Below are positions 5,758-6,326 of a stretch of DNA of 6,326 nt, piece after piece (position 1 is the first letter of the stretch; every line of letters starts with the position of its first letter). Under the pieces are notes generated by a model, which saw only the letters and a list, made by a program, of their open reading frames with translations, did not search any database and had not been told where the DNA came from. The translations under genes were made by a program, and so were the position numbers. Origin of the DNA: Candidatus Aenigmatarchaeota archaeon (GTDB lineage Archaea > Aenigmatarchaeota > Aenigmatarchaeia > QMZS01); the NCBI GenBank assembly GCA_003663295.1, contig QMZS01000055.1:1-6326 (forward strand), in the 5' to 3' direction.

Positions 5758-6326
5758 TTATACTCCAAAAAAATTCTGTTTTTGATTAATAAACTGCAAC
5801 ATTCTTTTTAATCCTAGCAATCTTGGAACTTTAAATTCTTTCCCGGATATTTCAGACGCAAGTTTGAAATAACTTATGCTGGCTTTTGACAGTGGTTTAT
5901 AATCCACAATAGGATTTTTTAGACTTATACTCCTTAGAACATTCTCATCAAAAGGTATTGTTGAAATCACTTTTGTGTTTGTGCAGGCTTCTATTTCTTC
6001 TTTTCCAAATTCATAACCTTGGTTCCTTAGTTTGTTTAATATAATTCCTCCAATTTTGATATCCATCTCTTTTGCAAGTTCTATTGTTTTCATACAGTCT
6101 GTAATATCAGGAAGGTAAGGTTCAAGCACAACAAGAATTTCATCGCAACATCTCAATACAGATAGACTTTCTTTGTTAAGTCCAGGAGGAGAGTCTATTA
6201 GCAGGTTGTAGGGGCATTTTTTCAGGAAATTTTTGAAGTTTGATAAATCTGTTTCAAGAGAATTGACGGACACATGAGCTGGGATAAATCTCAACCCGGT
6301 TTCATGAATATACAATGCATTAAGGA
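5758..6326 (-). CDS. MinD/ParA-family P-loop ATPase, C-terminal part (5' partial)
   Basis: The frame continues through the right edge of the window, so the TTG at 6315 is not the real start. The visible 188 residues (numbered from 6324) lack the N-terminal deviant Walker A (KGGxGKT), which lies outside. They begin with YIHETGLRFIPAHVS, matching the MinD segment that ends in a G-L-x-x-I-P-A strand. Walker B follows as NLLIDSPPGL (Asp44). The strand ILVVLEP and helix DITDCMKTIELA correspond to MinD's VVTxPE...D region, and IILNK (Asn97-Lys98) to its conserved nucleotide-contacting IVNR strand. The last 20 residues form a likely amphipathic helix, which in MinD binds membrane. MinD proteins are about 260 residues, so roughly 70 are missing. 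The family dimerises on ATP and positions division, motility or surface machinery. Mrp/NBP35-type scaffolds are less likely because their CxxC motif is not seen, although two adjacent cysteines occur at 59-60. Confidence 0.85.
   Translation of the reverse strand, partial: LNALYIHETGLRFIPAHVSVNSLETDLSNFKNFLKKCPYNLLIDSPPGLNKESLSVLRCCDEILVVLEPYLPDITDCMKTIELAKEMDIKIGGIILNKLRNQGYEFGKEEIEACTNTKVISTIPFDENVLRSISLKNPIVDYKPLSKASISYFKLASEISGKEFKVPRLLGLKRMLQFINQKQNFFGV

Noticed and set aside
6313..6315. TTG at 6315 (minus strand) as the start of the MinD-like protein
   Set aside because: The frame stays open to the window edge, and a start here would remove the P-loop strand and helix that the family requires.

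Overview
This AT-rich window reads like archaeal DNA, most likely from a small-genome lineage such as DPANN (Woesearchaeota/Pacearchaeota-like). That placement is inference. It rests on an ectodomain packed with N-glycosylation sequons, a HerA/DUF87-type ATPase, a CGNGxCExGE cysteine motif of a kind I associate with DPANN surface proteins, a TTTAAATA box and T-run terminators. I could not check it against any marker gene.

Layout. (1) Positions 2-3622, plus strand: a giant membrane protein, cut off by the left edge. It has about 819 residues of glycosylated beta-sandwich ectodomain, one transmembrane helix, and a cytoplasmic HerA/DUF87 P-loop ATPase with intact Walker A and B motifs. The reading frame is open from the first complete codon, so the TTG at 308 is not the real start. 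(2) After two tandem stop codons and a 20-nt gap with a GAGG ribosome binding site, positions 3643-5511 encode a 622-residue, cysteine-free, highly charged coiled-coil protein. It carries a diverged internal duplication and a C-terminal helical domain. (3) Positions 5512-5757 are a 246-nt convergent spacer with T-runs and an isolated TATA-like palindrome. (4) Positions 5758-6326, minus strand: the C-terminal two thirds of a MinD/ParA-family ATPase, cut off by the right edge before its P-loop.

How they may work together. The first two genes look like one operon: a surface-exposed receptor or adhesin coupled through the membrane to a motor-type ATPase, plus a soluble rod-like partner. A plausible reading (inference) is a cell-surface machine for attachment, secretion, DNA movement or signalling, in which extracellular contact is linked to ATP hydrolysis and the coiled coil acts as scaffold or regulator. 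MinD-like ATPases position membrane-bound machines in other systems, but this one is transcribed convergently, so a functional link is only a neighbourhood hint. The ectodomain-membrane-HerA fusion with its coiled-coil partner is the strongest candidate in the window for an undescribed system.
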